Of a stretch of DNA of 64,000 nt, positions 35,104 to 45,153 are shown in pieces (position 1 is the stretch's first letter; every line of letters starts with the position of its first letter). The translations under genes and the position numbers were made by a program. The notes below the pieces were generated by a model that ran no database searches, had not been told where the DNA came from, and saw nothing but the letters and a program-made list of their open reading frames with translations. The DNA comes from Otatea glauca (Eukaryota; Streptophyta; Magnoliopsida; Poales; Poaceae), in contig CM070730.1 of assembly GCA_036346275.1 (NCBI GenBank), positions 8,494,309-8,558,308 of the forward strand, given 5' to 3'.

Positions 35104-36103
35104 TGATCCAAAATTTTTTATGAGAGCTTAATAATTGCCTCGGTACCATATTATAGAATTTTCAAAAATTTTAAACTCTTTTGTTTGCTCAATCAAATCT
35201 ATGTAATCATTGAACTTCATTTGTTATATATATTTCAAAAATCAAAAACAAAAAATAACATAAATGTTACAGTGCCCTTGTAATAATTTTATAAGTTCAC
35301 TGGATTGCGATCATAATTAAAAACATTTATGAAATCTTAAGAATTTATTTAGAACACTTCTGTAAAATTTTCAAAAATTCTAAACCTTTTTTTATTTCAA
35401 AAATGATCATGAGGCTTTTATCGAGACATTGAACTGTCGGAATTTTAAAAATTCTTAAAACTTTATCATCATTCTAAACATTTAGAGAAACATTAATGAT
35501 ACATTAGGACCATTCACAAAAATTTTCAAAATTTTCTAACATGAATCATTTTTTATTTGGTTGAAATTTGCCGGTAATGTTTTTATCAGGACAGTAGCAT
35601 TGTCCGAATTTTTAAAAATTAATGAAGCTTGATCATAGTCTGAAACTTTTATGGGAATATTAGTGATACATATTAACCATGCACAAAAAATTTCAAAATT
35701 TTCTAACGTGACTTATTCTATTTTTCATTATGTTCAAACTTGCCGGTCAGCGTTTTATCGGGACAGTAGCAATGTTCGAATTTTTAAAAATCTTAGACTT
35801 GATAATCATCTGAAATTTTTAGGAGAAAATCACTGATGTGTCAGGACACTCGAATTTTTTTTTAAAAAAATCCGACATCGTTTGAGCCATTTTTGGCTCG
35901 GTGCAAATTCATCAAAATCTCGGCAAATCTCGCCGAGATTTCGAGAATTTCGGCCGAATTTTCGGTTTTCTCAGTGAAAAAAAACGGATTCAAATTTTTG
36001 TTTTGTATTTCGTCCAGGATTTGTCCTAAATTCTGAGATCTCGACGAGATTTCAGATTCGGCCACCTTCAAGATGTCATCTGAAAACGAGATTTCAAACC
36101 TTG
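35104..36103 (-). mobile_element. hAT-like family X element (member C), part right of the gypsy insertion
   Basis: Continues directly from 20,337 if the gypsy element and one CATTA are removed. It holds three or four of the degenerate units in reverse orientation. The right terminus is the inverse of CAAGGTTTGAAATCTCG and is followed by GATAGGAT. The end palindromes are of the AAATCTCGCCGAGATTTC type. Confidence 0.7.
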
Positions 36104-36134
36104 GATAGGATAGCTAGATAGTAGTGGATGTCAT

Positions 36135-37567
36135 CAAGGATTAAACTCTCGCCGAAATTTCGTGATATCTCAGTTTCCGGCCGTGGACGAATTTTAAAAT
36201 GCCAGTCGGAGTAAAAAATTCAAAAACATTTAAATTGCTACAATAATCTCGGAAATCTCGGTTAGATCTCACCAAATCTCACCGAGATCTCGGGTTTTTT
36301 TACCGGATTTGGTCCAATAACAACAACTGATTTTTTGAGACATTTTTTAAAAACTGCTGAAATATTGTCAGATTTGTATAAAATTTTACATGACTTATTA
36401 TGATATGAAAAATTTATGGTACCATACTAAGAAGTCTAGGATAATACATAAAAAGTTTAAAAATAATTTAACTTAATTTGTTATCTTTAAAAAATCAAAA
36501 ATAGAATGAACATAATTTGGACAGTAACCTTGTTAGAATTTTACAAATTTTCTAGAGTGTGATCATGATCCAAATTTTTATAAGAGCTTAAGAATTGCCT
36601 CATTACCATTATATAAAATTTGAAAAAAAATTAATTTTTTTCTGTTTGCTCAATCAAATCTATGTATGCATTGAACTTCATTTGTTATATTTCAAAAATA
36701 AAAAACAAAATAACATAAATGGTATAGTGCACTTGTAAGAATTTTATAAATTCACTGAAGGTATATAATGATTCAAAAATTTATGAGATCTTAATAATTT
36801 CCTTAGAACCCTTCTGAATTTTTTTTAAAAAAATAAACCTTTTTTATTACTAAAGTAAATCTATGTATTGATCATGAGGCTTTTATCACGACGTAGCACT
36901 ATCAGGATTTTTGGAACTTCTTGAAGATTGATAATCATATTAAAATTTTATAAAAACATTAATGATACATCAGGATCATCCACAAAAAATTTCAAAATTT
37001 TCTAACGTGGTTTGTACCATTTTTCATTTGGTTGAAGTTTGCGGGTAAAGCTTTTATCAGGACAGTTAAAAATTCATTAAGCTTGATAATCATCTGAAAA
37101 TTTTATGGGAACATTAGTGATGCATCATAACCATGCGTAAAAAATTTCAAAAGTTTTTAACGTGGTTTGTTTTATTTTTCATTTGGTTCAAACTTACCAG
37201 TCAGCGTTTTATCAGGACAGTAGTAATTTTTGATTTTTTTTAAAAATTTCTCAGATTTGATAATCATCTGAAATTTTTATGGGAACATCATTGATGTGTC
37301 AGGAACCTACACAAAAAAAATTAAAAAAATTTCAAAGTCATTTAAGCTATTTTTTGCTTGGTGAAATTTGCCGAGATCTTAGCAAATCTCGCCGAGATCT
37401 CGGCAAAACCGGCCGAAATTTTGGTTTTCTCGGTAGAAAAAAAATCCGGATTTGAATTTTTGTTTTTGTATTTCGTCTAGGATTTATCCGAAATTTTTAA
37501 ATCTCTCCGAGATTCGTTCTCCGGTTATGGACTAGATTTAAAGCGAAAACAGAGATTTCACTCCTTG
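36135..37567 (-). mobile_element. hAT-like non-autonomous element (family X, member D)
   Basis: Ends CAAGGATTAAACTCTCG and the inverse of CAAGGAGTGAAATCTCTG. The flanking octamers GATGTCAT (36,127-36,134) and GTTATCAT (37,568-37,575) agree at 6 of 8. The interior repeats the unit structure of the other members in reverse orientation. It lies only 31 bp from member C, so the two form a head-to-tail pair. Confidence 0.7.
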
Positions 37568-37575
37568 GTTATCAT

Positions 37576-38918
37576 GCTCCGACATGGCAGTTGCACGGAA
37601 GGGAAGCTAGCAAGCAGCAAAGCCGCATGGCAACTTGCAAGGCAAGCGAGCGCTGACCGTTCATCCGCCTCGACAAGCCCATCCCAACGGATGGTCGCTT
37701 CGGTCGCGCGCGCGTCTGCTAATGCAATTATGCGACCTAGCTAGCTGCGTAAGTTTCTGAGCGAACTTGTCGTACGTACGCGAGTACAGCCTCCGAACAG
37801 TGATAGGAACGGCAGAGCCCGAATAATAGAGGCTGGCCGGGCTTTCTCTCTCTTCTATATCACTATTCCTTTCACAAATAACTATCGTTTTATCAATATG
37901 ATATTGAAATAAAGTTGTGATCACTAATTTATATTTATTATATATTTATAAAATCCAATAAAATAATAATATTATGAAAATAATCTTTGAGATAAATCTA
38001 CGCATATAATTTTATATATCTAATTTAAAAGATATCAATAGTCAAAATTTAAAAAATTTAATTTCATATCTAAAACGATAACTATTTATGAATCCAGTGA
38101 TTACTTTTCTCTCTCTTTCTTCCAAGATACAGGGATGAGCGGTCAAGTCGTTTGCGTCCATGTCCAACACTCGTCACTCGTCAGGCGTCAAGTGTAGTAA
38201 AGTTGTGGAGGATTCTTCGGCGTGGCTAAAAGCCTTAAACCTGGTACTACTCTCGATCGCTATCTGGTTGTTTTCGTGGGTCACATCTCGATATTTGTGG
38301 ATCTCCCCGACTCAAATTCCAGCAATACAGTAATGGATACAATAGTCTTTGGTGTGGACGGGTGCATACTGGCTAGAAATGCACCCAGTGATCACTATTC
38401 GGGTCCTTTTGTCTCAATTTTTTTTAACAAATGACTTCTTTTCAAATAGAATTATAAATCTAACCCTCTACCCACTGCGGAAGTCACCTTCCGTGCTCCT
38501 CTAGTATGGAAGAGCCTCCGGCGCACCCCCTCTGCGGCATCGTTCCTCTGTGCTCCCACTCCGCGGCTCCGGCTCCTTCCGCGCCTCTGGAGCGCAGTAG
38601 TAGCCTGATGCCGCGCTCGCCGCCAGCTGCCACACGTCTCGCCTCCTGTGCTACGGCTCCGCCACCTCCTAGCTCCCACGCTCCCTAGGCGGCACGGCAG
38701 GCAACAAAGTGTTGCCTGTTGTGCCTACCTCTTACCTGCCACACTTTCTATAGTGATGAAGAGGCTAGATTTGCAAATTCTTCTAGGAGGGAGCTATTTT
38801 TGTAAAAAAAATAATATGAAGAAGATCAGAAAAGTGATCATTTCGAAATACACAGCAGCCTTTGCTTTATTGCCTGTTCTACACTAAGGTGCAAAGTATC
38901 TTTGAACTATGTATATAG

Positions 38919-38920
<2 letters not shown>
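37576..38920. other. Unclassified intergenic sequence
   Basis: No convincing gene. The AT-rich part (37,900-38,120) is followed by a GC-rich patch (38,460-38,720) whose short frames on both strands are proline/serine/arginine-rich and resemble no family I know. A captured gene fragment is possible but unsupported. Confidence 0.4.
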
Positions 38921-38949
<29 letters not shown>

Positions 38950-38982
38950 TGTATGTATGTATGTATGTATGTATGTATGTAT
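38921..38982 (+). repeat. (ATGT)n microsatellite
   Basis: About 15 uninterrupted tetranucleotide units, directly followed by a MITE-like hairpin. Confidence 0.95.
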
Positions 38983-38985
38983 ATT

Positions 38986-39138
38986 CATTCTACTCTTGAG
39001 TGTAGTTACTCCCATCTCTAATATCCTACTTATACGAACTTACAATATTATTGTATCACTTTAGGTACACTTATATAAATGATACAGGAGTATTTCAAAT
39101 TCGTATAGGTAGTATATCAGAGATGGGGGAGTAGAATG
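38986..39138. mobile_element. MITE-like inverted-repeat element
   Basis: The left arm starts CATTCTACTC and continues CTCCCATCTCTAATAT; the right arm inverted reads CATTCTACTCCCCCATCTCT. The arms pair over about 60 bp apart from a 13-bp insertion near the left end. I cannot assign the superfamily. Confidence 0.6.
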
Positions 39139-39269
39139 TGTGCGTGCGTGCGCATGCGTGTGTGTATATATATCTATAAAAGAATGGGGATGGCTTTTAA
39201 TTTATGGTAGCTAGCACTAGCAGATATATTTTGAAAGTTTCATAGAGAAAAATCAACATCCTTGACTAA

Positions 39270-39486
39270 GACCTGTTTGGGGAGCAGCTGTAGCCTTTTT
39301 ATAAGAGGCGTTTGACAAACAACTAACTTCCTTAAAAATAAGTTGTAAAAATAGATCCCGAATAGCTTTTGATTTTTGCTAGTTATATGTGGCTACTAGT
39401 TTATACAAAAGTACTTAAAAGCTGAGTTGTTTAGGACTTACCAGCTTTTTAGAATCTGAAATGGGATTTAAACCTCCAAATATGCC
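39270..39486. mobile_element. Tourist-like MITE
   Basis: Terminal sequences GACCTGTTTGGGG and the inverse of GGCATATTTGGAGG are flanked by TAA (39,267-39,269 and 39,487-39,489), the target preference of PIF/Harbinger-derived Tourist elements. 217 bp, no coding capacity. Confidence 0.65.
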
Positions 39487-39489
39487 TAA

Positions 39490-39833
39490 TTCAGACGATG
39501 GAACTTCGACCGATTGCCATGCTGCGATCGATAGCATACATGGCAGCGCGCGTACGTCATGATCATCTCCATAAGTGCTTTCTCAGACTTTTCAATCTGA
39601 TCTGTCGCATATATCATCCCGTCCTGAATTGCACCTTTCTGGACCTGATAATGCAAAGAATTCAGAAGATGGAACTTCGACTGATTGCCATGCGGCGATC
39701 GATAGCATACATGCATGGCAGCGCGCGCGCGTCCGTCATGATCATCTCCATAAGTGCTTTCTCAGACTTTTCAATCTGATGCATATATCATCCCGTCTTG
39801 AATTGCACCTTTCTGGACCTGATAATGCAAAGA
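39490..39833 (+). repeat. Two tandem copies of a 170-bp sequence
   Basis: A unit beginning TTCAGACGATGGAACTTCGA at 39,490 is repeated from 39,660, ending with GGACCTGATAATGCAAAG in both copies. Small indels (a CATG insertion and a CTGTCG loss) separate the copies. No gene is recognised. Confidence 0.9.
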
Positions 39834-40454
39834 ATTTTCTGAAGATGACCAATAATACATGGCCTGGCTAGAGTACCGCTACTGATCTGATTGACTGACT
39901 TGCAAGTCGATCCACGCATGCATGGATGTATATACATTGTCAGAAACTCCCCAGAGATGCTCTTTTGAATAATCAAATCAAATCCTGGCATATAGGTAAA
40001 ATTAATTAATTAAAGCATGCTCTTTGACAAAACTGTCCTACTGCCTATCTCCACCAACTTCTCTTTCGCTCGCAGATCACATGCATGGTGCTTTCCATTC
40101 TTATCCTGTTCGCGATCTAGAAACATGAGAATTTCAGGCGCGGGATGGCAGCTTTATTCTACTACATAGCTAGAGAAAGGAAATCTCCGGGTGAAACTTG
40201 AAATTAAGGAGTGTGTGAGCTTAATTAATTGTTAATGTATATGGAGAGAGAGTCGTAATAAGAAGATTATTTTTTTTCATCTCATGCTTATGTTCATGCT
40301 ACCCTGCAGCGTATATATGTAAGAGCTATTCTAATACACTAGCAGATAATTACAGATCATAGTCAGAATTCAGAAACGACGACCAAGCTCAGCCAAAGCC
40401 AACTAGCCAAGCTACTTGTTTCTTTTTAACCAACTAGTCATATTAGTTACCTAC
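39834..40454. other. Unclassified intergenic sequence
   Basis: AT-rich with TAATTAATTAAT and CATGCATG tracts. No gene or terminal repeats seen. Confidence 0.35.
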
Positions 40455-40455
40455 C

Positions 40456-40696
40456 TTGGGGGCGGATCTAGGGTTGCCAGGTATACACCTACAACACCCC
40501 CAAAATCTTGAAAAAGCTAAAAAATTATCTATTAAATGAATCAAATTTGTTGATTAAATTGATTTTGATTTTGTTAGTTTATGATTTTTAAGACCTTAGA
40601 ATTATATGTATCATAATTTTAAAATATTTTAAATATATATATTAGATTTATAACATTACGAAATTATTTATCGAAAGTTTGGGAGTTCCGCCGCTG
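40456..40696. mobile_element. Probable hAT-type non-autonomous element
   Basis: The left end GGGGGCGGATCTAGGG and right end CCGCCGCTG form an imperfect inverted pair of the grass GGGGCGGA type. Similar TTACCTAC and TTACCTAG flank it at near-adjacent positions. The boundaries are approximate. Confidence 0.45.
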
Positions 40697-40921
40697 TTTA
40701 CCTAGCTACCAATATGAAATGTGAACCAGCAAACGCGTTCCATTGCAGCATTACTGTCGCATGGGCCCGGCAAGACGGACTAATCTACAACCGGACCCAC
40801 ATGCCATCTACACAAGGGAAGACGTGCAGTGCACGCATCATACTTACGTAGGCGTGAGTGCAATGCGGCTCCCAGCTCGCGTCAGCAGCAATGCACGCAA
40901 CGATAAAATCAACGGAATTGT

Positions 40922-41137
40922 TAGCGGGACGTCTGATTTTTTCGAACGCTCTATAATATTTTTTCTATGTGTGAAATAATTTTTTTCTACATATAAAATA
41001 TTTTTCTTCGATAACAACAAAAATGTGAACATGAAAAAAAATATTGCACACATTGAAAAAAAATGTTGCATGTGTTGGAAAAAATTATTGCACCGAGCGT
41101 CCGACGCAACACTCGGAAATCGAACGTCCGGACGCTA
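40922..41137. mobile_element. MITE-like element with GC-rich inverted ends
   Basis: The left end TAGCGGGACGTCTGATTTTT pairs with the inverse of the right end, ending ACGTCCGGACGCTA form. The interior is very AT-rich. No clear target-site duplication. Confidence 0.5.
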
Positions 41138-42065
41138 GTTCTACCCTAAAATCAAAGCAAAAACCCTCCGTGTAATCGCCTTTGAAGTTGATTTAAACTA
41201 AGTTAACAAATACTACAAGAACCAAAATAGCTACCAACTAACATTGGCTTATATGGATCATCATATAAAATTAGGGGAAAGTTTTTTTTTAGAGAGACAA
41301 AATTTTCCTGTAAATTAATTGAACTCCATGGGTTTTTTTTAATTCTTTCCTCTTGCTAGTTGCAGGTGTGGCCAATGCAATGAAATGGTGACGTGAATCT
41401 GATGAAATAATCAGGGAAAAGGTAGCTCCAGTACTATGCCAAATCATGTATATATGATAGGACAGAGAAGGGGTTAAGGGAATGATTAGATTTTGATGAT
41501 AAAAATGAAATGTGAAATTTTGGAGAAAGTGACACAATTAGAGTTTATCTATATTAAGGAGGTAGGTGTGGGTCCCAGCAGGCACACTTTTATATTTAGA
41601 ACGTTCCATTTGGCTTATATATATTTGATTAGTTTCGATGAATACTTTAAGTGAAGGAATTGAGAGACAAGTTTGTATGTTGACGAGGATTGATAGACCT
41701 GTGTTATGTCGGGTGTATACATGTACACGACGTCGTTATCTACCAAGATTAAAAAAAATGTGTTGTGTTTGATCAGTCGGTTTCTAAATGGTTATTTGCT
41801 TCTGTCGTATATAGAAGCTTATGCCCATCAGATGTTTCTTTCTCCCCTTTTTGTTTTTGTTTTCAGAACATTTTTTTAAAAGGAGTTTTCAGGCCATTAA
41901 AGGATTCTTAGTTACCATTCGGTTGCCTACTAGCTAGATATACTCATGCATGTCCCGGAATGTGAACGATGGGTATAGGAACTATTTATCCGAAGAATTT
42001 TGAGGCACACGCAACACTCAACAAGTGTGTGATAATTCCTCATATGAGTTTGCACTTTATATAAC
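41138..42065. other. Unclassified intergenic sequence
   Basis: AT-rich sequence; no gene, RNA or defined element recognised. Confidence 0.35.
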
Positions 42066-42340
42066 TGTTGAAGTATATTGTTCGTTTTTCCTCGTCAGTT
42101 TAAGCTTTTAGATGAACTGAATAATACATACAATTTAATATGGTATCAAATTTAAGAGGTCCTGAATTTAAGACCTTGCTAACGTAATATTAAAAAAATA
42201 ATAGTCCGCTTCAAGTCCACGGCTTACACATGGTGAAGCTTAGTTACGAGGGGAGAGTGTTGAAGTACATTGCCACGATACAACCTCCTCTGGTAACATC
42301 TTGTAAGAAGACGAGAGTTATCCTAAAAGCAATGTACTGC
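42066..42340 (+). mobile_element. TRIM-like miniature LTR retrotransposon remnant
   Basis: TGTTGAAGTATATTG at 42,066 recurs as TGTTGAAGTACATTG at 42,258. Just after the first stretch, TGGTATCAAATTT (42,141) resembles an initiator-methionine tRNA primer site. GAGGGGAGAG directly precedes the second repeat and looks like a polypurine tract. The internal region is under 120 bp. This is the architecture of grass TRIM/SMART elements. The second LTR diverges after about 15 bp, so the element is degraded. Confidence 0.5.
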
Positions 42341-42591
42341 ATAATTTCCATGTTCGGTGATCACAGTGTAGGACTAAATTAATACGGAAAAAATCCATTA
42401 TATTGCACAAAAATATATACATAAATCCATCATAATTAATGTCCTCTCCACTTTTGTTGTTTTAGGCTATTAACATTGTAGGGAGATCTATCGATCTCTC
42501 CGAAGTCCATACAGGCTCTCTAAAGCCCAGTTCACACCGTTTTTTTTAAGAGCATTTTTACGTACATTCTACACTTTCCTCTAGTAGGGGG

Positions 42592-42709
42592 CAGGGGCGG
42601 AGCACAAAACCATGTAAATGCGAAATGACCTGGTCCATGTAAATGCACGAGATTTGTAGCCTGCAATGGTCTGGGCCCGAGGCTTCAGTCCCAGCTAGCT
42701 CTGCCCCTG
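42592..42709. mobile_element. hAT-type MITE, 118 bp
   Basis: Terminal inverted repeats CAGGGGCGGAGC and GCTCTGCCCCTG are flanked by GTAGGGGG (42,584-42,591) and GTAGGGGC (42,710-42,717), a 7 of 8 match typical of hAT. Confidence 0.75.
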
Positions 42710-42716
42710 GTAGGGG

Positions 42717-44136
42717 CCGACGGCAGTAGAAATCAACTTTAGCCATTGATTTCTAAGGAGTATTATGGATTTTTTATGTTAAGTTTTTTTAAAAGGTATT
42801 GATTAAGTTTTTGTATAGTTAGGACAAATAAACTATATCTATTTGATTTGAATCCAGTGGACGAGATGGATCTATGGTACTCTGACCTAATTTTACTCCT
42901 CGTAATCCTTTTGTCTTCCCTCAAGACTAATTATAGGCTTACAACGCCGCAGTATAGTGCTTGAGCTCCACACGTGGACGCGTATACAGGGCATGTGAAT
43001 GATGAATCAATCGATCTACATGTAAGACGGCGTGAGATCATTGCTCATTTGTATGATCTGTTGAGTGTTGCAACTCCAAAGCAATGTATGGCGAGAAACA
43101 AGCATAGTACGTAGGCGAAAGTAGTAATCACGTTTATGGTATGATTCCGCAGAAAAAAGGTTCTATGATTAATGATTTGATTGATACTTAATGGCTACTG
43201 TGCTGGCAGCCAAGAAGAAAATATGGAAATCAACCAAGTTAGGAGAAACAAGGGAAAATGTCATGCAATTCGGTTTAATACGTAACTTTAGGCGCTGTGG
43301 CCTACCATTACTAATTTGTCTTGATAGAATTATACTTTCACATAATTGATAGAGAAGTATAGCTAAATTCTAACTAATCTAATTCATTAGATTGAAGACA
43401 ATAGATGATTCATAGTTAGTCCACACGAGAAAACAATGGAACGGAGGAAGAGTGCGTAGTAAAATACTCGGGGAGTATTACGTACTCCACCAGATTAACA
43501 AGCAAGTAGCAGGGGGATGCGCCATAGCGATGTTGGTGGTCCCACACGAGGGGTCCGGGCCCTGGTGCGGTCCCCCGCGCCCCATCCTTTCCAAATAGGC
43601 CGTTTTTCTAATGGCGATTAGTTAGTTCTTTTCAATGGCGATTAGTTGGTAGCCGTGGACCACTCTTCTCCCGGCCCAGACGTCGTCGGCGCCAGCCAGC
43701 GGCCAGCACCCCCTTCTCTCGGAACTCTTCCCAGGCGCTTCAAAATCAATCTGCCAACTGTATTCCTGCGCACCGCACAGCCAGTAGCAAGCTAATTAAC
43801 GCAACAAGAGATCGACCACGCGCAGCAGATATACACTGTGCCACCGTGGTTGGGATTTGGAGATCATGCGATAGCTACCCTTGTTGCTGTAAGATCAAAA
43901 AATCTCCTTTCGGCGGACGTACATATAGTGCGTATGGGTTCTTTAAATTAGTATACAGTAGACTACTGCTGCTACTGGACTGGTACGTAGTTGTATTGCA
44001 GATATTTGGATGTATATATCTACATATATAGAAGTGCATGCAGCTTAGTGCAAGTAGCTAGCTAGGCAGTAGCAGCAGGGAGAAGCTAGCCCGGCCAAGC
44101 GGCCGATCGACTCCGGAAAGAGATCAGGTGAAGTTT
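42717..44136. promoter_or_regulatory. Upstream region of the BELL gene
   Basis: No coding sequence. A TATA-like CATATATAG lies near 44,021-44,030, and GA/CAG-rich leader-like sequence follows from about 44,050. I place a transcription start there only tentatively. A possible leader donor (AGATCAG before GTGAAG) occurs at 44,127. Confidence 0.35.
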
Positions 44137-44331
44137 GAATGGGGACTGTAATTTTGACGGTCCCTATTCGCTAGAGCCGTTGGATCAGTGAATCGACGAT
44201 CTAGATCGGGGAAAAACGTTTTGTTACAGTAATTTTGCTACAGTATTTTTGTTGCCATACTTAGAAAAATCTCGCTCATTGGATCTCGATCCAATGATCA
44301 TCCCTCACTGCTAAACTTACAGTCCCTATTC
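44137..44331. mobile_element. MITE-like hairpin just upstream of the BELL gene
   Basis: The left end GAATGGGGACTGTAATTTT pairs with the inverse of the right end (GAATAGGGACTGTAAGTTT). Inner arms include a second match around GGATCGAGATCC. 195 bp; it lies about 820 bp before the start codon, in the promoter or 5' leader. Confidence 0.65.
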
Positions 44332-44926
44332 AACTGCGGCTCCTCCCTGTCCATCGACTCCTATTAAGCTCGCTCGCGCTGCATCTCTCTCCCAATATTG
44401 CCTCCGTTTCTGATGCGCGCACGGTCTCAGGCTTGCCGGTTCATCAGTTGCGCGCTCGTCTAAATCACCGCGCCCTTTATTTGATCGATCTCGCATCTTC
44501 TGCACGCACGTCTTCCCCTCTCCTAGCCGAAAGAAATAGCCGCGCGCCGCACGTACCGACGTCGCTTGACTCGGTGCGTCCGCGCGTGCTCCTCGTGCGT
44601 TCCCACCTTCGCCGTGTGTGTACTTGTAGCGCGCACTAGTCCTCACTTCACTACTCCGGGGTGTGGAACTGTGGACTACGGTAACTCCTCAGTCCTCACG
44701 CTGGTAGCGTTATATTAGTGGTACAAGACATTTTATCATTCTTGAGTTTCTAGTACCTCTTACTGCTAAATCAATGTAATTTTAATATCTATCAAAGATA
44801 TTAAAAGTCTCTAATTTTGAACGCTAGAAAATAGATCACTTCTACGGAAGAGCAGCTGCTGCTGCTAGCCTAGTAGCCTGCTCTCCCCTATCTCATTCTG
44901 AGCTCACATCTCCTCCCCAAAAAGAT

Positions 44927-45095
44927 ATGGTCCTGATATCTCCCTTGCGCAAAGGTACGTTGCGTTGCGTGCGTCTCCCTTTGCTTTTTTCTTTTCTTTC
45001 CTCGGTGCTACTGCTGCCTGTGCATGCCCTTGTCTTACTTTACTCTACTTTGGTTTTCTTTTCTGAGCTAGCCTTTTGATCCATCTCCAGATTAA
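44927..45095 (+). promoter_or_regulatory. Possible upstream ORF and leader intron of the BELL gene
   Basis: ATG at 44,927 opens a short frame. A plausible intron (AAAG before GTACGT at 44,955; CTCCAG ending at 45,090) would be 136 bp. Splicing it gives a 10-residue upstream ORF, MVLISPLRKD, ending TAA at 45,093-45,095, 58 bp before the main ATG. If real it could lower translation of the main frame. There is no transcript evidence here. Confidence 0.35.
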
Positions 45096-45153
45096 CGAGG
45101 TGTCCGGCAGAGAGTGATCGAGTGCTACTTCTGGTGCTGGCGCGCGTATAAAG

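Noticed and set aside
38452..38700. GC-rich patch as a possible captured gene fragment
   Set aside because: Short proline/serine-rich frames only, no inverted repeats that would support a Pack-MULE, and no recognisable protein family.
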